64,000 nucleotides of DNA, taken from an uncultured Deferribacteres bacterium (GTDB lineage Bacteria > Zhuqueibacterota > JdFR-76 > DREG01). The stretch covers positions 19,080 through 83,079 of the forward strand of contig CAJVYQ010000016.1 of the NCBI GenBank assembly GCA_913009825.1, given 5' to 3'. This document shows, in pieces, positions 38,401 to 47,677 of the stretch (the first letter of the stretch is position 1; each line of letters begins with the position of its first letter). The notes beneath the pieces were generated by a model. That model was not told the origin of the DNA, did not search any database, and saw nothing but the letters and a program-made list of their open reading frames with translations. The position numbers were made by a program, and so were the translations under genes.

Positions 38401-39604
38401 GAATTTGCAGCTTCAACCGAAACCGGAAGAACTGGCAAAGATTTCCGGTAAAATTTCTTTGGATCAAAAATTGCCTTTATCGTCTGTTGTGATGACTGTT
38501 TCGGGGAAGATGAACAAAACAACCCAAACAAATTTAGACGGGAATTACAGCATAGAAAAACTGGAATCAGGTCTGTCATATTTGCTGCGACCGGCGAAAA
38601 GACGATATTTTTTTATTCCGGAGCAAATGTTTTATCAACCTCTGGCCGGGAATAAAAACAATCAAAATTTTACAGCTTCCCCTTACGGTGATTTAAGTGG
38701 CAATCAGGAAGTCAGCTCTTTCGACGGATCTTTAATCTTACGAATAAGCGCCCGAAAAAATGTAACGCCGTATTTCAGCAATTTTCCCCGTGATTCTTTA
38801 GCCGGCGATGTGAGCGGCAATAAAAGGATCAGTTCGTTCGACGCCTCACTGATTTTTCGCTATGTTGTCGGACTGATCAATATATTCCCGGCCGAACAGA
38901 AATCCTTCGGTAAAAAAAATATGAACATTGAAAAAAATCCGGTTGAAATATTTGTCAACAAGAAATGGCTTGATCCGCAAACACTGCAGGTCTGTTTCCG
39001 CGTGTCGGCGCCGATTTCGTTTTATTCACTGGATGCTGAACTTGAACTGCCTTCGGCTGGCCTGGAGCCGCTTTCTTTTCATGCTGCCGGAAGAATGGCG
39101 CGGGCATATCGGGAGTGGAATTATGCCCGGGGAAGAATGAATATCGCTGTTGCGGCGACGGAACAAATAACCTGCAACGACTCTCTTTTTTCTATTGTTT
39201 TCAGCAGGATGGCTGTTGGCGCTAGGCTAAATATTTCTTATATTCATATCAAAAAAATAGAACTGGATGAAGGAGCCGTCCCCGTTTCCATTTCAGACGA
39301 TCCGGTTATCCCGGGTCATTTTTCTTTATCCCAGAACTATCCGAATCCTTTTAATCAGAGTACTGAAGTTCGTTTATCGCTGCCGGGCAGCAGAGAACAG
39401 AAGCACGAACTTGTAATCACTGTGTATAATTCTCTGGGGCAAAAGGTGAAAAAAGTTGTAAAAAAAGCTGTTTTACCCGGGACTTATACGGTTCGATGGC
39501 AGGGAGATTCCGATGCCGGGATTTCTCTGGCCAGCGGATTGTATCTGTTGCAAGTCCGCTATGCTGCATTTCACGCGGTAAAAAAAATGATCCTGATTCG
39601 ATGA
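35384..39604 (+). CDS. Large surface protein with dockerin-type repeat and type IX-like sorting tail
   Basis: 1406 residues; start TTG 35384 or GTG 35387, overlapping the previous gene, so probably translationally coupled. Order: signal peptide (to ~34), two or three Ig/FN3-like domains (~35-345), nine carboxypeptidase-regulatory-like domains (~350-1095; e.g. GTITGRVGDDHGNLLANAAV), a two-loop dockerin-type module (Asp1103: DLSGNQEVSSFD; Asp1142: DVSGNKRISSFDASLI), a possible cohesin-like domain (~1175-1300), then a C-terminal sorting domain with SQNYPNPFNQST and ASGLYLLQVR. Dockerins bind cohesins through Ca2+; the next gene has eight cohesin-like modules. Likely secreted by a type IX-like route and displayed at the surface. 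No catalytic domain is visible. Confidence 0.82.
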   Translation: MVFNINFKYKNIFLSYPAFIFFLLMAGIKSGYTQGLTVVEYPFYLADQNETVTIRWVESVNATVRYGTRQGVYGHQISVSGLGKVEFVPSAEGMVPGIYYCRVSNGLIHSNEFPVYIESPQAPAGREPQNGAVINTISPKFTWDAVPGVPFYHFILTDQPVQIVRDEFGDLQIQGANIIYQAITGKTELLYGDNDPSGFFNQVNGIVPPLLNEKTYNWIILNNYGNNPVFSSIVQSGVQSFTVNVPVNINAPALLAPAHNAILSSREIKFSWSPVSGANSYQFEVFEIIEESGSSSTFPVWQVVTTNTKIDLLARQMLKSSYYEWHVIALIVSGAGKVSAKRNFTYDVPTGELNIRTRTISGNTVPRANVSIKPLQGSGENNGYLTSDSGILNLKVQPGVYEVSAMKTGFKDTTVTAEVEVNHSTAVLLDFELLPRFVIGKIESDSGLPIGNSTVVAKNEISRKKYKTISDLSGNFHLPLSASIYSIYAAKNDYTSADTVIVDLRNQFDITLPSPLRLIRNSGALSGKVTSQTGVPIFGVRITARQNATRVTTVSDINGAFQFTLGTGNWQFLAEKAGYSQGNIRTVSIAANQTINLAQDLVLNSLAANVSGMINDGNRGLEQAEIRATPQEGAPFTGRSNAKGSFNISLPANQYDFFFHKEGFIDPLPQHFDLSPGQSLNNLVIKLNPAPITVSGHVTSGGTPLSGVVVTSGSALDTSRINGAYLLFLPSGSHKISAAKRGYFLKQPVEISLSSGDLNKTKDIQLQPQAAIIKGTVKTNGTVIAFSSVFAIMNTDTVRTGSNENGGFLFSVQAGTWNVEAQKEGFSGDRFSGITVQPGQTIQGIDLNLQPDFGTITGRVGDDHGNLLANAAVICLERGKKALTNDDGVYQFLLGPGDVTLEANREGYGSQNRPITIIRNQTKNLDFSLSTFGTITGIITSSSGNPVNQVSIFLIQGTDTLRGNSDYTGEYRLHLAGGSYRLFADKLGYASAQQQISIQNGAKLTRNLQLQPKPEELAKISGKISLDQKLPLSSVVMTVSGKMNKTTQTNLDGNYSIEKLESGLSYLLRPAKRRYFFIPEQMFYQPLAGNKNNQNFTASPYGDLSGNQEVSSFDGSLILRISARKNVTPYFSNFPRDSLAGDVSGNKRISSFDASLIFRYVVGLINIFPAEQKSFGKKNMNIEKNPVEIFVNKKWLDPQTLQVCFRVSAPISFYSLDAELELPSAGLEPLSFHAAGRMARAYREWNYARGRMNIAVAATEQITCNDSLFSIVFSRMAVGARLNISYIHIKKIELDEGAVPVSISDDPVIPGHFSLSQNYPNPFNQSTEVRLSLPGSREQKHELVITVYNSLGQKVKKVVKKAVLPGTYTVRWQGDSDAGISLASGLYLLQVRYAAFHAVKKMILIR

Positions 39605-39608
39605 AATT

Positions 39609-42600
39609 ATGCTAAAATTTTTGAAAATTATTCTTACTGTTTTTGGACTTCTCTGGCAAACCTGCGTTTTATTTGCTCAGAACGTTACAGTTACTATTCC
39701 GGACGTCGGCGCTCCGGCAGGTAAAAATGTGAACGTGGATATTTCAGTTTCCGATTTGAGCGGTTTACAAGTATTTTCCATGGATTTTAAACTGCTGTAT
39801 AATCGGAATCAACTGGAAAATATTGGCGTAACCGGTTCGGGATCGATCAGTTCTTCGTGGGGCTCACCAACCGTTAATAATGTACCCGGTCAGGTTAGTG
39901 TTGCTTTTGCCGGCGATCACCCTTTATCCGGAAGCGGACGCTTACTTCGCCTGCAATTTCATGTGTCTGAAAAGGCAGCAACGGGAAGTTCTTCTCAACT
40001 GGTATTTTTAAGTTTCAAATTCAATGAAGAACAACCACAGACCTCTCTTAAAAACGGCACGTTTACGGTTACAGCGGACCAGGAGCCACCGGTTATCACC
40101 AGTGGGCCGACAGTTACGCAAAAAAATTATCATGATGTTAAAATATTTATTCGGACAGATGAACCGTCGACAGTGGAACTATTTTATGGAGAGTCAACCA
40201 ATTACGGTGAAAAATATTCCGATAAAAATCTTGATACAAAACATACGTTGCAATTAGCCAATCTTATAGAAACAACTACTTATCACTATAAAATTCAGCT
40301 CACGGATTCTCTGGCAAATGGCCCGCGTGTTTCAACCGATTATTCTTTTCAAACAAAAGCGGTGTCAATCAATCTACCGGATTTTACGGCAGATCCCGGT
40401 ACCGGGTTTGAAGTTCCCGTCACTGTTTCCGATCTGTCTCCTTTAAATGTTACGAAAAGCGATCTGTCTTTTCAATTTGATAACAATCAGTTACAAATTT
40501 CCGGTATTAAGACAACAGGTACGATTTTGAAAAATTGGCCGGCCCTGCAGGTTACTATTTCCAACGGGGAATTTACACTTCATGCCGTCGGCAGCGCTCC
40601 ACTGGGCGCCGGGGACAAACTGTTTTTTATTAAAGGAACGATCCCGCAATCGGCCATACTGGATAATCAATCGGCTCTAATATGGACGACTGCGAGTTTC
40701 AATGATCGCGCGATCCGGCTGGTTTCCGGAAACGGTTCGGTGACCGTAAAAGACCGAATGCCTCCTTTGATTATTTCCGGGCCGGATTTAACCGAAATCA
40801 GCTATCAATCGGTGAAAATTCTCTGGCAAACAAATGAGCCGGCAACAAGCCTGATCGACTACGGGGAATCGGCCGCCTATTCTTTCCAAAAGCATATTGA
40901 CCGGTTCGTCACAAACCATGACTTACAACTTACCGGTCTCGATCCGGCAACCCGGTATCATTTTAGAATCGGCGGGAAAGATGCCAGTAACAACGGACCT
41001 ACCTGGACCGGAGATGCAACGTTTACAACCGGATCGGCGGATGTTCTTGTTGAAGTTGCGAATAAATCCACCACTGCGAACAGCATATTCCGGCTACCGG
41101 TTAAAACGACAGACATCACCGGATATGCGATTAAGAAGTGGGAAGCGCTCATTGGTTACGATCCTGAGCTCCTGATCTATGTGGGGGCGGATCAAAACGG
41201 AAGCTTAAGCCAAAGTTGGAATCCCATTGAAAGTGTGGAGAATGCGGGATTTATTTCCCTTTCGGCAACCGGTTCTTCGGCGCTGTCGGGAATGGGGAAT
41301 GTAATATTATTGGGATTTCAGGCAAAATCTGTGCAGGGAAACAAGCAAACTCAGATCGATCTGCTTTCATTTCGATACGATGACGGATGGCCGGCAGCGG
41401 CAAAAAAAAGTGGCATCGTAAGTATAAGTGGAACTCAAGATCAGACGGCGCCCCGTATTATTTGGGGACCGTATGTGGATCAAATCACCGGTCGATCTGC
41501 TCGTCTGAACTGGCGCACAGATGAAACGGCCAGGGCTGGTGTTGAATATGGCACATCATATTCCTATGGCAATCAATTTCAGGAAAGCGAATTTGATTCG
41601 ATTCATCATGTTACACTCACCGGATTGCAGACTAATACCGAATATCACTATCGTTTACAAAATCAGGATATTGCCGGAAATATTTCTCCCTATTCTTCAG
41701 ATAGTTTATTTACTACACTAACAGGGAACAGCGTTCCGGTTTCTGTTCCTGATTTATCAGTTATTCCGGGTGCAACAGTGGAGGTTCCACTACAAGTTGG
41801 AAATATCACCGGCCAAAATATTTTTTCTTTTGATATTACCATTCTGTATGATCAAAACAAACTTACCGCTCAGTCGGTCGGCAGTAACGGCACTATTTCT
41901 TCATCATGGAATCCTGTCTATTCGCTGTTTCCGGGACAAGTGGTAATTGCTTCCGGGGGAATCCAGGCATTACAGGGGAGCGGGAAGCTGGTGAAAATCA
42001 GATTCAAAGTGAATAATGATATCCGGATTGGCGAACAAACTTTTATCCAATTTGCCAGTTTTGTGTTTAATGATGGATCGCCTCCGGTGACGTACAAAAA
42101 TGGTGTATTGAAAATTAAAGATCGGCAACCGCCGGTTTTAAGTGACGGTCCTTTTGCTTTTAATGTAAAAACTCATTCTGCCGTTATCGCCTGGCGTACA
42201 GATGAAATATCGGATTCCCGCATTTTTTATGGCATGAATGCTCCAAATGAGCTGATAACGATCGATGAATTTTTGTATAAATCACATTCCATTTTGCTGG
42301 ATGGATTGGTCGCAGATACCGGCTATCGGTATCAAATTGCATCCCGCGATTCTTCGGGAAATGAATGGAGATCGGGACAAACGTATTCGTTTACTACCAA
42401 ACCGGAGCATCCGGTTCAATTTCAGGTCGGTAACGGAGCAAGCGATGTGAATCAACCGGTCTCCATTCCTTTATCAATTTCCGGTAATGGTTCACGTCCC
42501 TTATTTGACATCAAGTTTGTTGTGATGTTTAATGATCAACTTATTCAATATCAAAGCTATTCAGTCAGCTCGCCTGGATTATCCGATTGGACGGCCGCGG

Positions 42601-45600
42601 TTAATACTGTAAGTGAAGGAAGGTTGAGTTTTCATCTTTACGGTGATCAACCCTTTACCCGGGAAGGTGAATTTCTGAAAATACGTTTCCGGTCGCAGGC
42701 GGGCGATTATGGTTCGAAAAGCGATATCGGGATGCAGGAATTATTCGTCAACAACCGGAACACCAGTCTTTCCGTGCAAAACGGAAGTTTTCTTCTTATC
42801 GATCGAACTCCTCCTCAATTTTTAACGAATCCGGTTGCCAGCCAAATTCATGAAAATTCGGTCAATATTTCCTGGCAGGCAGATGAACCGGTGCGCAGCC
42901 TTTTAGCTTACGGTTCAGCTCTCGAGGATACCATCAGAATAACTTCTGCATCTGCTGCTGTTGAATATAATCTGACTAATTTGCAACCGGGAACTGCCTA
43001 TAAATTCCGTATTGGTATCACGGATACTATCGGTAACGGACCCATTTGGAGTGTTACGGAACAGTTTACTACATCGTTAGGTAATGAAGTCGATATTGTA
43101 TTGCCGGATACATCATTTGCGATAGGGGATACTGTATTAATACCTGTAATGATCGGCGAACCCGGTACTGCAAATATTTTAAAATACCGGTTTCTGCTCG
43201 TACATCCGGCAGACCAATTGAAATTTTTAACTACGGTCCACACCGCAAGTTTAACGGAAAGTTGGTCCAAACCGGAAATTGCACAAGTGGCGGATACTGT
43301 TTCTATCTCTCAATCATTTTCGCAAAAAGTAACCCATTCCGGTGTGCTGCTGTATCTGAAATTTTTAATCAGGAAAAATGTCGCACACAACCGGCAGCTC
43401 TTCCTGCGTTTGAAAGAATTCGTCTTCAACAATGGCGTTCCTCCTGCGGCTGTTTCAAACGGTTCAATTTTATGCAAAGATGAAACACCGCCGCTGTTCC
43501 TTTCATCACCGGAACAGGTTTTGGCGCGCTTGAAATCCGTTCTATTAAGAATCCGTACCGATGAATTTAGCCGGTTGAAGATTCATTACGGACAGACAGC
43601 CGGTTCGACAACCAATCTGCTGAACATCGACGATCCGGATACAACCCATGTTGTTGAAATAAAGGAACTGCTGCCGAATCAAAACTATTCCTACCAGGTG
43701 GCAGCTTTTGATTCTCTCAATAACGGGCCTGCCCTGAGCGAAATTTTATCTTTTCACACATCTGAGGCTGCCATCAAATTGTCTTTACCGGATACATCGA
43801 TCACGGCTAACACGGAATTTTTACTGCCGGTCTCCATTTCCGATGTTACCGATTTCGACATCACCCGGTATGAACTTCAATTCCATTACAACAGCCGGTT
43901 TTTACAGCCGTTGAGCGTGGTTGTTGCGCATAGTCTATCTTCAACATGGGTAAACAGCAGTTTTTCTAATGAGAATGCAACGATTCATTTCAGTAATTCA
44001 GGTGATAAACCGCTTACCGGCCATGGAACTCTGTTCGTTTTACATTTTCAAGTTACGCCGAGTGCCGTGCCGGGGGACAGCGCCCGGGTTTTTATTGAAC
44101 AGGCTTCTTTTCAAAATAATCTGTTTCCGGTAACAACCGACACTAATTGGATATTCTTCAAGCAGCCGGTTGTTGAAAATCTTGAACTGTTCACTCCGGA
44201 TACCACAGCTTATCTGGATTCTGATATCAACACTTATGTTAAAATTTCCGACATATCTGATTTTAATGTTTTTTCCTACTCGTTAATTGTAAAAATTGAC
44301 CGTCAGGTTTTGGCTTTTCAGGCAATTTCCACTAATAATACAATGACTGCGTCGTGGCAAACGCCAAACCTGTTTTTTATCGGGGACAGTTTATTTGTTA
44401 AACATTCGGGTGAACCGGCGTTACACGGTTCAGGGAAGTTATTTACTCTAAATTTTTCGCCGCAGCAAAATATCACAAACGGAATAAAATCAAATGTGGA
44501 ACTTATTGACTTTCAATTGAATAATGCCCCTGTTCCGGCAAATATTAAAAATGGATCCATCACATTCATAGACCGGGTATCAAAAATAGCCGGTTTTATC
44601 AAAGATGTTCGAAGCCGGGAAATAATCCCCGATGCTAAGATATTCGCATTGGATTCTCTGCAGCAGGTAATTTCCAGCGCTACTTCAAATTCAGACGGAT
44701 ATTTTGAACTGCTTCATTTAAAGGAATATTCCCATTACGATATTTTTGCCACAAAATCAGACTATACGCCATCGGACACCTTGCGCCATATTTCTCCGGG
44801 GCTTTCAATCAATACCTTGTTTCTTATGAAACAGGACGGCGTTATTTCCGGAAAATTGACGGACATGGGTGGAAATCCCATCGATGGCGCAATCATTGTT
44901 CTGAATAATTCTCACGGATTCAACGGTTCTGAGAATAGTGATCAAAACGGAGAATTCCACTTAGAGAATCTGGATCGGAAATATCCCTACAAAATTTTCG
45001 TCCAAAAAAACGGATTTAAAAATTATGTTGTAGATCATGTCATGCCGGATACGACGCTGCTCATCACCCTGGTATGGCAAACGGGAAAAATTTATGGTAC
45101 TACTTTGAATGAAAGCGATGAACCGGTTTCTGATGTTGTGATCCGATTTTTTGATCAGAATACAAACACGTTGGTAGCAGAAATAAAAACAAACGGTAAT
45201 GGGGAATTCGCAAAAGATAGTCTCAAAGCAATATCTTATCTGATTACGGCTGAAAAAAATAACTATCTCAGTATTCCACGGCAACAAATTGTCCATCTTT
45301 CCGATGGCGGGGAGAAATTTGTTGAATTTCATCTGAAATCCTATCGACTTGCTTCCGTCAAAATAACCGGCGGTTCCAACTCAATACCAAACAATCGTCC
45401 GTCGCAATTTTCGTACACCGCTTTATCGCAGGGCGGAGAGACCATTAACCGGCTTAACAATTTGCAATGGAAAATTTCTCCGGCGATGGCCGGAACTGTT
45501 GACAGCGGTATCGTTAAACCGGATAGTTCGTATTTGGGCGCCGTTTCTCTTTTGGTGCATGATACGGAATCGGGTTTACGGGATACTCTGTCACTGTTTA

Positions 45601-46328
45601 TTTATGCGGAAATTCAGCCGGAGCACGCAGTTTCTCTCCATGATGCCGCCAACATGGAATTGATTATACCGGAAAATTCGGTTAGTCAAAAATTCGATCT
45701 GAAATTTAATCTGTTTCAGCCGCAATCAATTAAGAGTTCCACCCGCGCGCACCGGGTTGTCGGAACCGGTTATGATTTTAAACCGGATGGGCAGATATTT
45801 CTGCAACCGATCATATTACGTCTGCCGGTTCCCGGAATTTACCGGGGAGCGGAACTTGCTGTTGGTCGGTGGGAGCCAAATCGGGCAGAATGGAAATTGT
45901 TGCCGGGGAGTAAAAAAGTTACCGGCGGCCAGGTAGAGGTGCCCGTTTATCATTTTACATTATTTGCTTTGTTGGTTCCATCCAAACCGTTGGGCATACA
46001 TCAAGTACAGTTTAGCCCCAATCCTTTCTCACCCTTCGTAGATTCCGACGGCAATGGTAATTTAGGAGTGGATATTAAATTTTCCGTCAGTTCTAAAAAT
46101 ATTCGTCAACCTTTTGTAAATATTAAAATTTATTCTATTCTCGGCGAATTGGTGAGAGAAGTAATTGTAAACGAACCTTTGGATAAAGGGAAATTATATT
46201 CTTTCAATTGGGATGGGAAAACGGATATGGGCAGAACGGCTCGAAATGGGCGCTATCTGGTTCGCATCGAAGCAAAAGATCAACAAGGAATCGAAACATA
46301 TTTAGGTCAGGTAGTTTTAATAAAATGA
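39609..46328 (+). CDS. Giant scaffold with eight cohesin-like modules alternating with FN3-like modules
   Basis: 2239 residues; ATG four bases after the previous stop. Signal peptide ends FAQ (24). Cohesin-like modules of ~130 residues begin near 25, 251, 476, 707, 934, 1158, 1387 and 1517, each opening with a VTIPD-type strand and containing a LSGSGRLLRLQF-like strand. Six FN3-like modules (starts ~157, 380, 610, 836, 1064, 1289; DxxPPxI...TDEP...YG) separate the first seven. Then three carboxypeptidase-regulatory-like domains (~1656-1915), an Ig/ZU5-like region, and a FlgD-like or type IX-type tail (~2127-2239; FSPNPFSP, ARNGRYLVRI). It looks like a scaffoldin without catalytic or cellulose-binding domains. 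Cohesin assignment is by pattern and needs structural confirmation. Confidence 0.82.
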   Translation: MLKFLKIILTVFGLLWQTCVLFAQNVTVTIPDVGAPAGKNVNVDISVSDLSGLQVFSMDFKLLYNRNQLENIGVTGSGSISSSWGSPTVNNVPGQVSVAFAGDHPLSGSGRLLRLQFHVSEKAATGSSSQLVFLSFKFNEEQPQTSLKNGTFTVTADQEPPVITSGPTVTQKNYHDVKIFIRTDEPSTVELFYGESTNYGEKYSDKNLDTKHTLQLANLIETTTYHYKIQLTDSLANGPRVSTDYSFQTKAVSINLPDFTADPGTGFEVPVTVSDLSPLNVTKSDLSFQFDNNQLQISGIKTTGTILKNWPALQVTISNGEFTLHAVGSAPLGAGDKLFFIKGTIPQSAILDNQSALIWTTASFNDRAIRLVSGNGSVTVKDRMPPLIISGPDLTEISYQSVKILWQTNEPATSLIDYGESAAYSFQKHIDRFVTNHDLQLTGLDPATRYHFRIGGKDASNNGPTWTGDATFTTGSADVLVEVANKSTTANSIFRLPVKTTDITGYAIKKWEALIGYDPELLIYVGADQNGSLSQSWNPIESVENAGFISLSATGSSALSGMGNVILLGFQAKSVQGNKQTQIDLLSFRYDDGWPAAAKKSGIVSISGTQDQTAPRIIWGPYVDQITGRSARLNWRTDETARAGVEYGTSYSYGNQFQESEFDSIHHVTLTGLQTNTEYHYRLQNQDIAGNISPYSSDSLFTTLTGNSVPVSVPDLSVIPGATVEVPLQVGNITGQNIFSFDITILYDQNKLTAQSVGSNGTISSSWNPVYSLFPGQVVIASGGIQALQGSGKLVKIRFKVNNDIRIGEQTFIQFASFVFNDGSPPVTYKNGVLKIKDRQPPVLSDGPFAFNVKTHSAVIAWRTDEISDSRIFYGMNAPNELITIDEFLYKSHSILLDGLVADTGYRYQIASRDSSGNEWRSGQTYSFTTKPEHPVQFQVGNGASDVNQPVSIPLSISGNGSRPLFDIKFVVMFNDQLIQYQSYSVSSPGLSDWTAAVNTVSEGRLSFHLYGDQPFTREGEFLKIRFRSQAGDYGSKSDIGMQELFVNNRNTSLSVQNGSFLLIDRTPPQFLTNPVASQIHENSVNISWQADEPVRSLLAYGSALEDTIRITSASAAVEYNLTNLQPGTAYKFRIGITDTIGNGPIWSVTEQFTTSLGNEVDIVLPDTSFAIGDTVLIPVMIGEPGTANILKYRFLLVHPADQLKFLTTVHTASLTESWSKPEIAQVADTVSISQSFSQKVTHSGVLLYLKFLIRKNVAHNRQLFLRLKEFVFNNGVPPAAVSNGSILCKDETPPLFLSSPEQVLARLKSVLLRIRTDEFSRLKIHYGQTAGSTTNLLNIDDPDTTHVVEIKELLPNQNYSYQVAAFDSLNNGPALSEILSFHTSEAAIKLSLPDTSITANTEFLLPVSISDVTDFDITRYELQFHYNSRFLQPLSVVVAHSLSSTWVNSSFSNENATIHFSNSGDKPLTGHGTLFVLHFQVTPSAVPGDSARVFIEQASFQNNLFPVTTDTNWIFFKQPVVENLELFTPDTTAYLDSDINTYVKISDISDFNVFSYSLIVKIDRQVLAFQAISTNNTMTASWQTPNLFFIGDSLFVKHSGEPALHGSGKLFTLNFSPQQNITNGIKSNVELIDFQLNNAPVPANIKNGSITFIDRVSKIAGFIKDVRSREIIPDAKIFALDSLQQVISSATSNSDGYFELLHLKEYSHYDIFATKSDYTPSDTLRHISPGLSINTLFLMKQDGVISGKLTDMGGNPIDGAIIVLNNSHGFNGSENSDQNGEFHLENLDRKYPYKIFVQKNGFKNYVVDHVMPDTTLLITLVWQTGKIYGTTLNESDEPVSDVVIRFFDQNTNTLVAEIKTNGNGEFAKDSLKAISYLITAEKNNYLSIPRQQIVHLSDGGEKFVEFHLKSYRLASVKITGGSNSIPNNRPSQFSYTALSQGGETINRLNNLQWKISPAMAGTVDSGIVKPDSSYLGAVSLLVHDTESGLRDTLSLFIYAEIQPEHAVSLHDAANMELIIPENSVSQKFDLKFNLFQPQSIKSSTRAHRVVGTGYDFKPDGQIFLQPIILRLPVPGIYRGAELAVGRWEPNRAEWKLLPGSKKVTGGQVEVPVYHFTLFALLVPSKPLGIHQVQFSPNPFSPFVDSDGNGNLGVDIKFSVSSKNIRQPFVNIKIYSILGELVREVIVNEPLDKGKLYSFNWDGKTDMGRTARNGRYLVRIEAKDQQGIETYLGQVVLIK

Positions 46329-47284
46329 AGTCGATGAAAAAAAATTTGTCCTTATTCTATTTTAAAAGACTCGTTTTTACGATCATTTTGCCTTTGCTGT
46401 TTCTGCAATCGGCATTGTTTTCACAAAATATGGCCAATTTTAGCTCCGCATTTGTTGATATTGGATTTGGCGCCCGTCCGCTTGGCATGGGACAGGCTTT
46501 TATCGCCGTCGCTTCTGACGCAGATGCGGTTATATGGAATCCTGCCGGCATTGTTGAAGTGAACGGGTTTGCCGCCACCGTTTCTTATGCCAAACAGTTT
46601 AATCTGATCCCATACAGTCACGGAGCGGTTGTTTATTCTCTGACGCCGGATTTTTCTGTTGGCGGCGGTATCATTGTCTCCGGTGATGATTTGATGCAGG
46701 AGACCTCTGTCATTGTAAGTACTGCTAAAAAAATCTCCCTGAACGGACATTCATTAAACCTGGGTATTGCCGCTAAACTTTTAAATGCGTCTTTTGGAAA
46801 AAACAATGAACCCGACCTTTCCGTTTCCGGGGAAGCCATCGGACTATCACTTGGGTTTGGCGTACAATTCTACGCCACGGAATCTATTGTGATGGCCAGT
46901 TCACTCAATAATCTGTTCAGTACCATTACCTGGAATTCTTCTACCTCAGGTAAATACTCAGAAGGGTTACCCGGTGACTGGGTGCTTGGCATCGGATTGC
47001 TTAACTATCACAACTTCAATGTGGATCTTGATTTTCACAAATCTCTTTATAAAGACATTGAAGATAAATTTTATATCGGATCGGAATATAATCTGGCCGG
47101 TAGGCTGGTGTTGCGTGCCGGCGCTGCTTCCTCTCTCAATCAATCTGAAAAAATGTTTTTTAGCTTTGGCGGGGGGATAACTCATACTTTTCAGAACAGT
47201 TTTAATTTTTGTCTGGATGCTGCCTATATTCTGCATCCGCTGGCAAACATGTTTCGTATTTCATTATCGTTTAACATAGAATAA
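46325..47284 (+). CDS. PorV/UPF0164-like outer-membrane protein
   Basis: 319 residues from ATG 46325, which overlaps the preceding TGA by four bases (ATGA), implying coupled translation. Signal peptide to ~34 (ALFSQN). GFGARPLGMGQAFIAVASDADAVIWNPAGI is the hallmark N-terminus of PorV/PorQ/UPF0164 barrels, and the protein ends in amphipathic strands (FRISLSFNIE). PorV binds the sorting domain of type IX cargo and delivers it to the attachment machinery. Being the last gene of the unit whose products carry such sorting tails, it may be their dedicated shuttle. A frame open upstream to 46208 is overlap with the scaffold gene only. Confidence 0.82.
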   Translation: MKSMKKNLSLFYFKRLVFTIILPLLFLQSALFSQNMANFSSAFVDIGFGARPLGMGQAFIAVASDADAVIWNPAGIVEVNGFAATVSYAKQFNLIPYSHGAVVYSLTPDFSVGGGIIVSGDDLMQETSVIVSTAKKISLNGHSLNLGIAAKLLNASFGKNNEPDLSVSGEAIGLSLGFGVQFYATESIVMASSLNNLFSTITWNSSTSGKYSEGLPGDWVLGIGLLNYHNFNVDLDFHKSLYKDIEDKFYIGSEYNLAGRLVLRAGAASSLNQSEKMFFSFGGGITHTFQNSFNFCLDAAYILHPLANMFRISLSFNIE

Positions 47285-47286
47285 AT

Positions 47287-47446
47287 GTAACTATTCAGGT
47301 CGCCTGAGAGTGAACCCTCAGGCTAAGACATGAAAGCATCCTGAAGGATGCTATCGTAAATAGGACGCTTTAGCGCCCTTTCATTTCTTAGCCTTGTCGT
47401 TCACGGCAAGGCGAAAAAGATTGAAAGAAAACACCTGAATAGTTAC
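47287..47446. repeat. GTAACTATTCAG-family element, copy 7
   Basis: Left GTAACTATTCAGGT (47287-47300), right ACCTGAATAGTTAC (47433-47446): perfect 14-base arms. It starts two bases after the PorV-like stop codon. Inside are GCATCCTGAAGGATGC, GGACGCTTTAGCGCCC-like and CCTTGTCGTTCACGGCAAGG hairpins. A further right end is at 47503-47514. The remaining spacer to 47677 holds nothing else I can name. Confidence 0.78.
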
Positions 47447-47677
47447 AATAGTTTTTTTAAAACCTTCGTGACATACTGTCTTTGTGGCAAAAGGAAACCA
47501 GGCTGAATAGTTACGAATAAATAAATTTGTAAAAATGATTTTTGAGAAACTTGTTAATAATAATTGCGTAGAATAACCAAGATTTTCTATTGCTTGTATC
47601 TGCGGTTTTATTTATCATTAAAAGTTACAAATACCGGATTTTACTATTTTGATTGTGTTTTTTTTACAGGAGGTATT

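Noticed and set aside
39609..44580. Possible CRISPR-like or tandem DNA repeat array
   Set aside because: The periodicity is in protein modules of ~225 residues with diverged DNA; there are no short identical repeats with spacers.
46208..46324. N-terminal extension of the PorV-like protein
   Set aside because: This part overlaps the scaffold gene's C-terminal coding region and would bury the signal peptide.
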